Program-made: the position numbers and the translations under genes
Notes under the pieces: model-generated
What the model was told of the DNA's origin: nothing
Databases searched by the model: none
Seen by the model: only the letters and a program-made list of their open reading frames with translations
Shown here: positions 55,226-64,000 of the stretch, in pieces
Layout: each line of letters begins with the position of its first letter
Numbering within the stretch: position 1 is the first letter of the stretch
Origin: Martinezella rhizogenes
GTDB lineage: Bacteria; Pseudomonadota; Alphaproteobacteria; Rhizobiales; Rhizobiaceae
Assembly: GCF_000799715.1 (NCBI RefSeq)
Contig: NZ_JUHG01000013.1
Location: 248,001 to 312,000, forward strand
Direction of reading: 5' to 3'
DNA: 64,000 nucleotides

Positions 55226-56230
55226 ATGGCATTGACCATGGATCGAGAGACCATCGCCGCCAAGAGTAACCGTCTCGCGTTCAAGCGAGATGGTATCGCC
55301 ATAGCGGTCATCCTAGTTCTGGCAGCCGCCGGCTACCTGCTGTTCCCCGACAATCTCGCGCTACTGACGCGGTTGATCGCCATTGCCCTGCTTGTCCTGT
55401 CGCTCGATCTGGTCACAGGCTATTGCGGTGTGGCGACGCTCGGCCATGCGGCCCTGTTCGGCGCCGGCGCCTATGCCGCCGGCATCGCCTCGGCGCATTA
55501 CGGCATCAACGATCCCCTGCTGATGACGCTGGTCGGCATCGCTGCCGGCGCGGTTGCGGGGCTGATCTGTGGCATCGTCATTCTGAGAGCCCACGGCCTG
55601 CCGCAGCTCGTGCTGTCGATCGCGCTGATTTACCTCTTCCACGAATTCGCCAACAAGGCATCCAGTTGGACCGGCGGCAGCGACGGGCTCTCCGGCATCT
55701 CCACCGATCCGCTGTTCGGCCTGTTCGAATTCGATCTCTACGGGCATACGGCCTATTTCTACGGCGTGGCATTGCTGCTGATCGTCCTGATCCTGCTGCG
55801 TTTTCTGGTGCGTTCGCCCTTCGGCATGCTCTGTCGCGGCATAAGGCAGGATCCGTTGCGCATCCGCGCCATGGGCGTCTCGCCGAAGATCACGCTGATC
55901 AAGATGTATGTGATCTCAGGCGCCGTCGCCGGCGTCGGCGGCGCGCTGAACGCGATCTCGACCCAGGTGGTCGGGCTCGATAGCCTCTCCTTCACGCAAT
56001 CGGCCGAGGCGCTTGTCATGCTCGTGCTCGGCGGCACCGGCTCGCTGTTCGGGGCGCTCGCTGGCACGCTGGTCTTCATGCTGTTCGAGGATTATGTCTC
56101 CGCCGCCAATCCCTTCCATTGGCTGACCATCGTCGGCCTGCTGCTGATCGTCGTGGTACTGTTCGCGCCGAAGGGCATCTATGGCACAGCCGCAGCCTAT
56201 CTCGCGCGCCGCCGGGAGGCCCATTCATGA
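55226..56230 (+). CDS. livM: LivM-type ABC transporter permease
   Basis: 334 residues. Membrane helices with the LivM sequences LVTGYCGVATLGHAALFGAGAYAAGI, CRGIRQDPLRIRAMGVSPKITLIKMYVISGAVAGVGGAL and VMLVLGGTGSLFGALAG. It starts one base after livH and its stop overlaps livG (ATGA). Confidence 0.9.
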   Translation: MALTMDRETIAAKSNRLAFKRDGIAIAVILVLAAAGYLLFPDNLALLTRLIAIALLVLSLDLVTGYCGVATLGHAALFGAGAYAAGIASAHYGINDPLLMTLVGIAAGAVAGLICGIVILRAHGLPQLVLSIALIYLFHEFANKASSWTGGSDGLSGISTDPLFGLFEFDLYGHTAYFYGVALLLIVLILLRFLVRSPFGMLCRGIRQDPLRIRAMGVSPKITLIKMYVISGAVAGVGGALNAISTQVVGLDSLSFTQSAEALVMLVLGGTGSLFGALAGTLVFMLFEDYVSAANPFHWLTIVGLLLIVVVLFAPKGIYGTAAAYLARRREAHS

Positions 56231-56991
56231 GCGCAATCTTCGAGGTCAATCATCTCAGAAAAGCCTTTGGCGGATTGACGGTGACCAATGATGTCAGCCT
56301 GTCGATGGCGCCAGGCGATCGCGTGGCGCTGATCGGGCCGAATGGTGCCGGCAAGACCAGCTTCGTCAATCTGGTCACCGGCAACCTGAAGCCGGATGCT
56401 GGCGAGGTCAGTCTTGGCGGCGAGAGGGTGACCAAAATCGACGCCATCGGCCGCGTCCGGCGCGGGCTGGTGCGCTCCTTCCAGGTGACGAGGCTTTTCC
56501 AGGATATGACGCCAGCCGAGCATGTGGCGCTTGCCATCCTGCAGCGCTCCGGCCGCTCCGGGCGCATGTTCGGCAATTTCCTCGCCATGCGCAACGTCAT
56601 GACCGAGACCGGCGATCTGCTGGGCAAACTCGGCCTTGCCGACCTCATGCATCGCAAGGTCAGCGAAATTGCCTATGGCCAGCAGAGATTGCTGGAGATC
56701 GCCGTCGCCATGGCACTGAAACCGAAAGTGCTGTTGCTCGACGAGCCCGCCGCCGGCGTGCCGCAAAGCGATACCGGCCGCATCGAGCAAGCCCTGGCCG
56801 ATCTGCCCAGTGACCTTGCCGTTCTGATGATCGAGCACGACATGGATCTGGTCTTTCGCTTCGCCAAGCGCGTCGTCGTGCTCGCCGCCGGCACCATCAT
56901 CTTCGATGGCTCGCCCGCCGACGTCACCAAGGATGCGCGGGTGCGCGAAGCCTATCTGGGGAGCTATGCCAATGCCGGCCACGCCGCTTGA
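56227..56991 (+). CDS. livG: LivG-type ABC transporter ATP-binding protein
   Basis: 254 residues. Walker A GPNGAGKTSF, RSFQVTRLFQDMTPAEHVALA, signature EIAYGQQRLLEIAVAMA, Walker B VLLLDEPAAGVP and His switch MIEHDMDLV. The ABC signature reads AYGQQR in place of LSGGQQR, as is usual for LivG. Confidence 0.92.
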   Translation: MSAIFEVNHLRKAFGGLTVTNDVSLSMAPGDRVALIGPNGAGKTSFVNLVTGNLKPDAGEVSLGGERVTKIDAIGRVRRGLVRSFQVTRLFQDMTPAEHVALAILQRSGRSGRMFGNFLAMRNVMTETGDLLGKLGLADLMHRKVSEIAYGQQRLLEIAVAMALKPKVLLLDEPAAGVPQSDTGRIEQALADLPSDLAVLMIEHDMDLVFRFAKRVVVLAAGTIIFDGSPADVTKDARVREAYLGSYANAGHAA

Positions 56992-57688
56992 AGTGGAAAA
57001 CCTTTCAGCCGGTTATGGTCCGACACGGGTGCTGGAAGGGGTATCCTTTTCCGTTCCGGCCGGCGCACGGCTCGCCGTGCTCGGTCGCAACGGCATGGGC
57101 AAGACGACGCTGCTTGCCACACTCGCCGGCCAGACGCGCCGCTATGAAGGCAGCATCCGATTGGGCTCGACCGACGTCACCGGCCTGCCGAGCGCCAGGC
57201 GGGCGCATCAGGGTCTCGGCTACGTGCCGCAGACGCGCGATGTCTTTCCGACGCTGACGGTGGAGGAGAATCTTTCCGTCGGCTTGAAGGGCCGCCCCAA
57301 GGCCGCGCTGCAGGAAGCCTACGACATGTTTCCACGCCTCAAGGAACGCCGCAAGAACCTGGGCAACCAGCTTTCCGGCGGCGAACAGCAGATGCTGTCG
57401 ACCGCCCGCACCATTCTCGGCCGTCCCTCCGTGCTGCTCCTTGATGAACCGCTGGAAGGTCTCGCCCCCGTCATCTGCGAGGAACTGATGGCAGCTTTTA
57501 CCAATCTCGCCAAGACCGGCGACATGACCATCCTGCTGGTGGAACAGCGCATCCAGAGCGCACTGGATTTCGCCGATCAGGTTATCGTCCTCGAGCGTGG
57601 CCGGATCGCCTGGCAGGGCACGCCGGGTGCGCTTTCTGAGGATCACGAGACGGTCGAACGCCTGCTCGGCGTCGGCGGTCTGCACTAG
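56972..57688 (+). CDS. livF: LivF-type ABC transporter ATP-binding protein
   Basis: 238 residues. Walker A GRNGMGKTTLL, GLGYVPQTRDVFPTLTVEENL, signature LSGGEQQMLSTAR, Walker B VLLLDEPLEGLAP and LVEQRIQSALDFAD. It overlaps livG by 20 nt and ends the transporter operon, convergent with the ureohydrolase gene. Confidence 0.92.
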   Translation: MPATPLEVENLSAGYGPTRVLEGVSFSVPAGARLAVLGRNGMGKTTLLATLAGQTRRYEGSIRLGSTDVTGLPSARRAHQGLGYVPQTRDVFPTLTVEENLSVGLKGRPKAALQEAYDMFPRLKERRKNLGNQLSGGEQQMLSTARTILGRPSVLLLDEPLEGLAPVICEELMAAFTNLAKTGDMTILLVEQRIQSALDFADQVIVLERGRIAWQGTPGALSEDHETVERLLGVGGLH

Positions 57689-57780
57689 GCGCCTAAGCGG
57701 ACGCCAGTCGCATGGGAGTATCCTCCCGCCAGCGAACAGAATTTTGTCGGGCCGTCATGCTGAGAAACGGAAGCGAGGTT

Positions 57781-58692
57781 TCAAACCTGCCGGACGACGG
57801 TCCCAATCACATTGACGAGAAGGCGCGCGGCGGTCAGGGCCGACAGGCCGTCAATATCGGCGGGAGGATAGAGCTCGACAAGATCAAACCCTGCGATCTT
57901 TGCCCGCCTGCCAAGGCCGGCGATCAAGTCGATCACCTGCGTATAGGTGAGACCGCCGGGTGTCCGCGCCGCTACGCCCGGCATGATGCTGGGATCGAGA
58001 CTATCACAGTCCAGGGTGACGACGACCCGCGCTCCCTCGGGAATATGCCGGAGAGCGGCCTCGACGCCCTCAGCGTGAACTTCGCGAGCGGTTACGAATC
58101 GGCTGCCATAGTGCTGTGCCGCTTCGATGTCGGGTAGGCGCGCGCTGCCGACACTACGGAGGCCAACCTGTACTATGCCGGCGACATGCGGCATCTCGCT
58201 CGCGCGGCGCATCGGGCTCGAATAACCGTGGCGCTCGCCATGCATCTCGTCGCGCCAGTCGATATGAGCGTCGATCTGCAGGATCCAGACCGGCCCGTGA
58301 TCCGCAAAGCCACTGAGGAAGGGAATGGTCACGGAACAGTCGCCGCCGAGCAGGATCGGTATGGCCGGCAATGCCAGAACCTCGCGCGTCTTAGTCTCGA
58401 TCCTGGCCCGGTTGCCGCCATTGTCATGCAAGGTTGTCGGGATGTCGCCGGCGTCGACGCAACAGATCGGCTTTCCGTCGAAAAGCGGGCCGCAGAGATC
58501 AAAATCCCAGTGTTCGACGAGCGCGGCATCGTCCTGGCTCGCAGCACGAATGGCGTCGGCGGCCAAGGCATGGCCGCTACTGCCCTTCCCGGCATAGGTG
58601 CTGCCGTGACCAGCTCCGAAGATCACCGCGCGCGGCACGCGGCCATCGGCGAAGCGATTGGGAAAGTCGAGGAAAGGACGTGAAGTGGTCAT
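57781..58692 (-). CDS. Arginase/agmatinase-family ureohydrolase with altered metal motif
   Basis: 303 residues of the ureohydrolase family. The binuclear-metal motifs are ILLGGDCSVTIPFL, QIDAHIDWRDEMHGERHGYSSPMRRA and VVTLDCDSLDPSIMPGV. The Asp-Ala-His-x-Asp and Asp-x-Asp ligands are intact, but the first motif reads GGDCS where arginases and agmatinases have GGDHS, so a Cys replaces a metal-ligand His. It probably releases urea from a guanidino compound, but the substrate is unknown. It is divergent from the oxoprolinase gene. Confidence 0.85.
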   Translation of the reverse strand: MTTSRPFLDFPNRFADGRVPRAVIFGAGHGSTYAGKGSSGHALAADAIRAASQDDAALVEHWDFDLCGPLFDGKPICCVDAGDIPTTLHDNGGNRARIETKTREVLALPAIPILLGGDCSVTIPFLSGFADHGPVWILQIDAHIDWRDEMHGERHGYSSPMRRASEMPHVAGIVQVGLRSVGSARLPDIEAAQHYGSRFVTAREVHAEGVEAALRHIPEGARVVVTLDCDSLDPSIMPGVAARTPGGLTYTQVIDLIAGLGRRAKIAGFDLVELYPPADIDGLSALTAARLLVNVIGTVVRQV

Positions 58693-58908
58693 TTCTGGAT
58701 TGTCTTAACGATGGTCTAGCCGAGAATTCGGTGTTGAGAATGCTGGATCGGGTCGTGTCTGGATGCCCGCATCTTTCCAACTCTGGGTCTCATCGACGGA
58801 GCGTAACACAGATATCATCTCCGCTGCGAGTGCGGAAACCATTAATACCGATTTGGCGCTAAGCGTAATATTTCGCCCCTGCTGGAATCGATCCCTATTC
58901 ACTCTTGA

Positions 58909-58942
58909 CGATAAAACATCGACGATTTATCGATATTTTATC
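58909..58942. promoter_or_regulatory. Imperfect 12-bp inverted repeat upstream of the oxoprolinase gene
   Basis: GATAAAACATCG (58909-58920) and CGATATTTTATC (58931-58942) are complementary at 11 of 12 positions with a 10-nt centre. A TTGACG (58904-58909) begins at its edge. The repeat is 22 nt before the gene start, where a repressor would act. The downstream MarR-like protein is the obvious candidate. The rest of 58693-58963 shows nothing else clear. Confidence 0.5.
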
Positions 58943-58963
58943 AGTAAGAATTTCGGCGATTTG

Positions 58964-61900
58964 ATGGAGATGGTCTTGTCAGGCAATGTAGCGGGTCATT
59001 GGGATTTCTGGATCGATCGTGGCGGCACTTTCACCGACATCGTAGGGCGGGATCCCTCGGGAGAGCTGCATGCCCGCAAGGTCTTGTCGGAAAATCCTGA
59101 GGCCTATCGCGATGCTGCCATCTATGGCATTCGCCTGCATCTTGGCCTCGCGAATGGCGAACCGATCCCGGCCGGCCTGATCGGCGAAGTGCGCATGGGC
59201 ACGACGGTCGCCACCAATGCGCTTCTGGAGCGCAAGGGCGAGCGGCTGGCGCTGGTGACGACCAAGGGTTTCCGCGACGCGCTGCGCATCGGCTATCAGG
59301 AGCGCAAGAAGATCTTTGCGACCGAGATCGTCAAGCCGGAAGCACTCTATGACGATGTCGTCGAGCTTGACGAGCGTGTGCTCGCCGACGGCACGGTCGA
59401 ACAGGCTCTCGACGAACAGGCGGTGGAAGCAGCCCTGCGGGACCTGCGCGCCAAGGGCTATCGCGCCGTCGCCATCGTCTTCATGCACGCCTATAAATTC
59501 CCTGAGCACGAGGCGGCCGTTGCCCGGATCGCCCGCAATATTGGCTTTGAGCAGGTCTCCGTCAGCCATGAAGTCTCGCCGCTAATCAAGCTGGTGGGCC
59601 GTGGCGATACTACCGTGGTTGATGCCTATCTCTCGCCTGTGCTCGGCCGCTACATCGGTCAGGTTTCCGACGAGCTCGATATCGCCCGCACGGGCGCACG
59701 CGTCATGTTCATGATGTCGTCGGGCGGGTTGACGGCCGCCGATATGTTCCAGGGTAAGGATGCCATTCTCTCAGGCCCGGCCGGCGGCGTGGTTGGTCTC
59801 GCCAAGACCGGCGAGCAGGCCGGCTTCGCCAATGTCATCGGCTTCGACATGGGGGGCACGTCGACGGATGTCGCCCATTTCGACGGCGAATATGAGAGGG
59901 CTTTCGAAACGGAAGTTGCCGGTGTCCGCGTCCGCGCGCCGATGATGCTGATCCATACGGTGGCGGCCGGCGGCGGCTCGATCCTGCATTTCGATGGCGA
60001 CCGGTTCCGCGTCGGCCCTGATTCCGCCGGCGCCTTTCCCGGCCCTGCCTGCTACCGCAATGGCGGCCCGCTGGCCGTCACCGACGCCAATGTCATGACT
60101 GGCAAGCTGCTGCCGGAATTCTTCCCGGCGATCTTCGGGCCGAACCAGGACCAGACGCTGGACATCGAGACGGTGCGCGGCAAGTTCGCCGAACTCGCAG
60201 CCAGGATCGGTGACGGCCGCAGCCCGGAAGAGGTGGCGGATGGTTTCATCCGTATTGCAGTCGCCAACATGGTCGAGGCGATCAAGAAAATTTCGGTGCA
60301 GCGCGGCTATGACGTGACGCGCTATGCCCTTAACTGCTTCGGCGGTGCCGGCGGACAGCATGCCTGCCTGGTCGCCGATGCGCTCGGCATGAAGAGCATT
60401 CTCCTGCATCCGATGTCGGGTCTGCTATCCGCCTATGGCATGGGCCTTGCCGATATCCGTGCCACGCGCCAGAAAGCACTTGGCGTGTCGCTCGATGCGG
60501 CTGCACCTGCCGCAATCGCCGCGCTGGGCAAGGAATTGCAAGGCGAGTGCCTGCCGGAGCTAGAGGCACAAGGCGTGGCGACGGCCGACATCCGCACCGT
60601 CCTGCGTGCTCATGTCCGCTATGCCGGAACGGATACGATGCTGACGGTTGAGGTGACCTTTCCCGAACTCGACAATCCCGCGCGGCTGCGGAGCGAATTC
60701 GAAGTGCTGCACAAGCGCCGCTTCGGTTTCGTGGCCGAGGACAAGCCGCTGGTGGTGGAGGCTGTCGAAGTCGAGACCATCGGGGGAGCAGCGGCCGAGA
60801 TCGATCTCGAACGGAAAGAAGCGGGCAAGGGCGAAGCCGATGCGGCTCGCCACACCTCGTTCCATTCCCAGGGTGAGAGCCATGATGCAGCCGTCGTGCT
60901 GCGTGAAGCGATGCTGCCCGGCCAGACCGTGACCGGACCGGCCATCATCATCGAGCCGAACCAGACCATTGTCATCGAAGACGGCTGGCAGGCAAAGCTG
61001 ACGGCGAAGGACCACGTCGTCCTCACCCGTATCAAGGCGCTGCCGCAGCGCACCGCCATCGGCACCAAGGCCGATCCGGTGATGCTGGAGATCTTCAACA
61101 ATCTCTTCATGTCGATCGCCGAGCAGATGGGCGTGACGCTGCAGAACACCGCCTATTCCGTCAACATCAAGGAGCGACTGGATTTCTCCTGCGCGGTCTT
61201 CGATGCCGAAGGCAATCTCGTCGCGAACGCGCCGCATATGCCGGTTCATCTCGGCTCCATGGACGCCTCGGTCGCGACCGCCATCCGCGAGAACGCGGTC
61301 ATCCATCCCGGCGACGTCTTCCTGATCAATGCTCCTTACAACGGCGGCACGCACCTGCCAGACCTCACCGTCTGTACGCCGGTCTTCGACGATGCCGGCA
61401 AGGAGATACGCTTCTGGGTCGCCAGCCGCGGCCATCACGCCGATATTGGCGGCATCTCGCCGGGCTCGATGTCGCCGCTCGCCACCCATATCGAGGAGGA
61501 AGGCGTCTATATCGACAATTTCAAGCTGCTCGATCGTGGTCGCTTCCGCGAGGAGGAATTGTCGTCGCTCTTGCTTGGCGCGCGCTATCCCGTGCGGCAG
61601 CTGGCGCAGAACGTCAACGATCTGAAGGCGCAGGTCGCCGCCAATGAGAAGGGCGTCGCCGAACTGAAAAAGATGATCGTCCACTTCGGCGAAGACGTGG
61701 TCGACGCCTATATGGGCCATGTTCAGGACAATGCCGCTGAAAGCGTGCGCCGCGTCCTCGACCGACTGCCCGATGGCGAATTCAGCTATGAGATGGATCA
61801 GGGCTGCAAGATCGTCGTCAAGATTTCGATCGACAGGGACAAGCGCGAGGCGACGGTGGATTTCACCGGCACCTCCGAGCAGCGTGCTGACAATTTCAAT

Positions 61901-62602
61901 GCTCCGCAGCCAGTCACCCGCGCCGCCGTGCTCTATGTCTTCCGCGTCCTGGTCGAGGCCGATATTCCGATGAATGCCGGTTGCCTGCGACCGGTCCGGA
62001 TCGTCATTCCGGAAGGCACCATGCTGACACCAAAATATCCGGCCGCCGTCGTTGCCGGCAATGTCGAAGTGAGCCAGGCCGTCACCAACTGCCTGTTCGG
62101 CGCGGTCGGAACGCTTGCCGCCGCGCAAGGGACGATGAACAATCTGACCTTCGGCAATGAAGTCTACCAATATTACGAGACGATCTGCTCCGGCGCGCCC
62201 GCCGGCCCCGGCTTCAGCGGCGCCGATGCGGTTCATACGCACATGACCAATTCACGCCTGACCGACCCGGAAATCCTCGAGACCCGCTTCCCCGTGGTGT
62301 TGGAGGATTTCCATATCCGCCCGAATTCCGGCGGACGCGGCAAGTGGAGCGCCGGCAACGGCACGCAGCGCACGATCCGCACCCGCGAAAAGCTGGAATT
62401 CGCCGTACTCTCCGGCCATCGCCGTGTCGCCCCCTTCGGCGTCAAGGGCGGCGAGCCGGGTCAGACCGGGCGCAACTATGTCCGGCGTAATGACGGCACG
62501 ATCGAAGAGCTGATCGGTTCCGCCCATACGGTGCTGGAAGCCGGCGAAGCCTTTACCGTGGTCACGCCAACCGGCGGCGGCTACGGCAAGAAAGAGAGAT
62601 AG
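58964..62602 (+). CDS. Fused ATP-dependent hydantoinase/5-oxoprolinase (HyuA-HyuB type)
   Basis: 1212 residues from ATG 58964. The N-terminal HyuA half has the actin-like ATP site [49 protein letters not shown] and [17 protein letters not shown]. The C-terminal HyuB half starts near residue 705 ([43 protein letters not shown]), with [20 protein letters not shown] and [17 protein letters not shown]. The length matches fused 5-oxoprolinases. It opens a lactam or cyclic ureide ring with ATP; the exact substrate is open. Confidence 0.92.
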   Translation: MEMVLSGNVAGHWDFWIDRGGTFTDIVGRDPSGELHARKVLSENPEAYRDAAIYGIRLHLGLANGEPIPAGLIGEVRMGTTVATNALLERKGERLALVTTKGFRDALRIGYQERKKIFATEIVKPEALYDDVVELDERVLADGTVEQALDEQAVEAALRDLRAKGYRAVAIVFMHAYKFPEHEAAVARIARNIGFEQVSVSHEVSPLIKLVGRGDTTVVDAYLSPVLGRYIGQVSDELDIARTGARVMFMMSSGGLTAADMFQGKDAILSGPAGGVVGLAKTGEQAGFANVIGFDMGGTSTDVAHFDGEYERAFETEVAGVRVRAPMMLIHTVAAGGGSILHFDGDRFRVGPDSAGAFPGPACYRNGGPLAVTDANVMTGKLLPEFFPAIFGPNQDQTLDIETVRGKFAELAARIGDGRSPEEVADGFIRIAVANMVEAIKKISVQRGYDVTRYALNCFGGAGGQHACLVADALGMKSILLHPMSGLLSAYGMGLADIRATRQKALGVSLDAAAPAAIAALGKELQGECLPELEAQGVATADIRTVLRAHVRYAGTDTMLTVEVTFPELDNPARLRSEFEVLHKRRFGFVAEDKPLVVEAVEVETIGGAAAEIDLERKEAGKGEADAARHTSFHSQGESHDAAVVLREAMLPGQTVTGPAIIIEPNQTIVIEDGWQAKLTAKDHVVLTRIKALPQRTAIGTKADPVMLEIFNNLFMSIAEQMGVTLQNTAYSVNIKERLDFSCAVFDAEGNLVANAPHMPVHLGSMDASVATAIRENAVIHPGDVFLINAPYNGGTHLPDLTVCTPVFDDAGKEIRFWVASRGHHADIGGISPGSMSPLATHIEEEGVYIDNFKLLDRGRFREEELSSLLLGARYPVRQLAQNVNDLKAQVAANEKGVAELKKMIVHFGEDVVDAYMGHVQDNAAESVRRVLDRLPDGEFSYEMDQGCKIVVKISIDRDKREATVDFTGTSEQRADNFNAPQPVTRAAVLYVFRVLVEADIPMNAGCLRPVRIVIPEGTMLTPKYPAAVVAGNVEVSQAVTNCLFGAVGTLAAAQGTMNNLTFGNEVYQYYETICSGAPAGPGFSGADAVHTHMTNSRLTDPEILETRFPVVLEDFHIRPNSGGRGKWSAGNGTQRTIRTREKLEFAVLSGHRRVAPFGVKGGEPGQTGRNYVRRNDGTIEELIGSAHTVLEAGEAFTVVTPTGGGYGKKER

Positions 62603-62611
62603 GAGCGCGCC

Positions 62612-63142
62612 ATGGACTGGCCAAAGGACGGAAAAACGCCCCGAGAACTGATCGTGTCATCCTCCCATCTGGCGGTTGGTACATCTCCTGCGCTCTCCGA
62701 GCTGGAATATGGATCGATCCTGTTTTCGCATGCGTTTAACCGCTGGATCGTGCGTTGCATGGCGGCTGCTGGCGTTCCCGGCCTCTCGCCGATCGAGATC
62801 CTGATCATCCATTCCGTGCGGCACCGCGAGCGGCCGAAGACGCTCTCCGATCTCTGCCTCGTGCTCGACATCGAGGACACGCATGTCGCTAACTACGCCG
62901 TGAAGAAGCTGGAGGCTGCCGGCCTCGTGAAGACTGGCAAGAGCGGCAAGGAAAAGCAGATCCAGGTCACCGACAGGGGCCTGGAAGCTCTGACGCGCTA
63001 TTCCGAGATCCGCGAGCGATTGTTGGTGGAGGCGACCAAGGTCTCCGGCCTGTCGCAGGACGATCTTTCCGGGATCGCATCGCATCTGAGGGCACTGTCC
63101 GGCTATTACGAACAGGCAGCCCGGTCGGCCGCGACCCTGTGA
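62612..63142 (+). CDS. MarR-like winged-helix transcriptional regulator
   Basis: 176 residues. A winged helix is seen in LSPIEILIIHSVRHRERPKTLSDLCLVLDIEDTHVANYAVKKLEAAGLVKTGKSGKEKQIQVTDRGLEAL. The helix IRERLLVEATKVSGLSQDDLSGIASHLRAL follows, as in MarR dimers. It starts 10 nt after the oxoprolinase gene and is probably its local regulator. Confidence 0.85.
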   Translation: MDWPKDGKTPRELIVSSSHLAVGTSPALSELEYGSILFSHAFNRWIVRCMAAAGVPGLSPIEILIIHSVRHRERPKTLSDLCLVLDIEDTHVANYAVKKLEAAGLVKTGKSGKEKQIQVTDRGLEALTRYSEIRERLLVEATKVSGLSQDDLSGIASHLRALSGYYEQAARSAATL

Positions 63143-63392
63143 TCGTTTTTACAGGCACCTGATGCCCTTTTCTTCGAGGCCATACTTGGCTTTCGAAAGA
63201 TTATCTATTCCGCGACCGCATACCTATATTAGATCAGTGCGATCTATTGTTGAACGTCAGCCGAGCACCTGCGTTGATGAAACGACGGGATTTTGTTTTC
63301 ACAGGAGCATGACTTTTGTGAAAATTGCTGGCTTCGCACGGTAGGAAAAGTGTGCTTACGTTGACGGAAAGGGGAATGGTGTCAAAACTTCT

Positions 63393-64000
63393 ATGAAAAA
63401 CGATAGTTTCGAGCTTAGATTCTGGGGTGTGCGGGGAAGTATCCCCGTATCGGGACCGGAATTCGAACGTTACGGCGGGAATACGTCCTGCATCGAATTA
63501 CGGCATGACGGCAGGCGCATTATTTTTGACGCCGGAACCGGAGCGCGGGAGGCCGCATTGTCGCTCGCGAAAGATGGCGTTCGTGATGTCGATGTCTTCT
63601 TCACCCACTCGCATTACGACCACATGATCGGCTTGCCCTTCTTCAAGCCGATCTACGATCCCGGGGTCAGCGTCGATCTCTGGTCGGGCCACCTCGCGGG
63701 CAAAACGACGACGCGGCAACTGATCGGCCAGTTCATGCGGCCGCCGTGGTTTCCGGTGGAACCGGATATCTGTCGCGCCACCATGGGGTTTCGCGATTTT
63801 GCGGCCGGCGATACGCTGAAGCCGCACCCGGGCATCGTCATCCACACCGCCACGCTCAACCATCCGGGCGGCTGCGTCGGCTACCGCATCGAATGGGCGG
63901 GCCGGATCATCGCGCTGGTCTACGATACCGAGCATGTGAACGGCCATATGGACGAAGCGGCCCTTTCACTGATGGCCGGAGCCGATCTCGCCGTCTACGA
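63393..64000 (+). CDS. Metallo-beta-lactamase-fold hydrolase (3' cut by window)
   Basis: At least 202 residues; the frame stays open to the window end. The start region FWGVRGSIPVSGPEFERYGGNTSCIEL and the metal site THSHYDHMIGLPFF (His-x-His-x-Asp-His) identify the phosphodiesterase/RNase Z-like branch of the fold. A further His (ATLNHPGGCVGYRIE) and Asp (YDTEH) complete the sites. Such proteins in alphaproteobacteria often sit beside cyclic-nucleotide genes. The 63143-63392 gap holds no gene. Confidence 0.85.
   Translation, partial: MKNDSFELRFWGVRGSIPVSGPEFERYGGNTSCIELRHDGRRIIFDAGTGAREAALSLAKDGVRDVDVFFTHSHYDHMIGLPFFKPIYDPGVSVDLWSGHLAGKTTTRQLIGQFMRPPWFPVEPDICRATMGFRDFAAGDTLKPHPGIVIHTATLNHPGGCVGYRIEWAGRIIALVYDTEHVNGHMDEAALSLMAGADLAVY

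Noticed and set aside
60560..62242. A 560-codon minus-strand open frame inside the oxoprolinase region
   Set aside because: The oxoprolinase frame on the plus strand has family motifs along its whole length.

Overview
The window looks like a chromosomal or chromid segment of a Rhizobiaceae alphaproteobacterium (Rhizobium/Sinorhizobium/Agrobacterium group). The evidence is high-GC coding sequence with strong C/G third positions, a RIME-like rhizobial intergenic repeat at 31887-31984, an alphaproteobacterial SOS box (GAAC-N7-GAAC), two EcfG-type general stress promoter candidates (GGAAC-N16), and gene sets in typically rhizobial arrangements: a nasTS-nrtABC-nirBD-nasA block, a pca/pob regulon with PcaQ, PcaR and PobR, and uronate dehydrogenase. 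No rRNA, tRNA, CRISPR array, prophage or intact insertion sequence was seen. The window is almost all housekeeping, nutrient and catabolic genes.

Layout. 1-2436: the tail of a quinone-oxidoreductase-like gene, and htpG on the minus strand. 2657-13443: assimilatory nitrate reduction. nasT and nasS lie behind one sigma-54 promoter candidate. A second, near-perfect sigma-54 promoter (4778-4794) drives a leader with ANTAR-type hexaloop hairpins and a terminator, then nrtABC-nirBD-nasA. 13543-18735: an SOS-box-controlled microprotein, an EcfG-promoter-controlled Rmf/CrpP-like small protein, a Tat-exported alpha/beta hydrolase divergent from an OhrR-like regulator, a secreted esterase, and a divergent pair of DJ-1/PfpI proteins. 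19034-27902: a kdp potassium locus with two extra tiny membrane proteins, a 14-bp hairpin between kdpC and kdpD, and a kdp-linked PtsN paralogue. 28064-31879: the sulfate ABC transporter sbp-cysTWA. 31887-40780: the RIME repeat, udh with an enolase-superfamily remnant, GNAT, phosphatase, nuclease and cardiolipin synthase genes, and a stress/DNA-repair island of small proteins, a GST, a methyltransferase and a LigD polymerase-only protein.

40861-52178: the beta-ketoadipate pathway. The minus-strand pcaIJF operon (with an SDR) is divergent from pcaR. pobR is divergent from pobA, which makes protocatechuate from 4-hydroxybenzoate. pcaQ is divergent from pcaDCHGB, with a perfect PcaQ-type ATAACC-N4-GGTTAT box between them. 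Together they convert 4-hydroxybenzoate to succinyl-CoA and acetyl-CoA. 52175-52881: a toxin-first RelE/HigB-HigA type II toxin-antitoxin pair whose promoter predicts a leaderless or nearly leaderless mRNA. 53077-63142: a putative nitrogen-compound module, with a five-gene branched-chain-amino-acid-type ABC transporter, a ureohydrolase with an altered metal motif (GGDCS), a fused ATP-dependent hydantoinase/5-oxoprolinase, and a MarR-like regulator. 63393-64000: the start of a metallo-beta-lactamase-fold hydrolase cut by the window end.

The parts most worth a second look are the SOS-controlled microprotein, the small open reading frames and hairpin inside the kdp operon, the nitrate leader RNA, and the unassigned ureohydrolase/oxoprolinase/transporter module. 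All functional calls rest on reading the sequence and on family knowledge; no database search was run.
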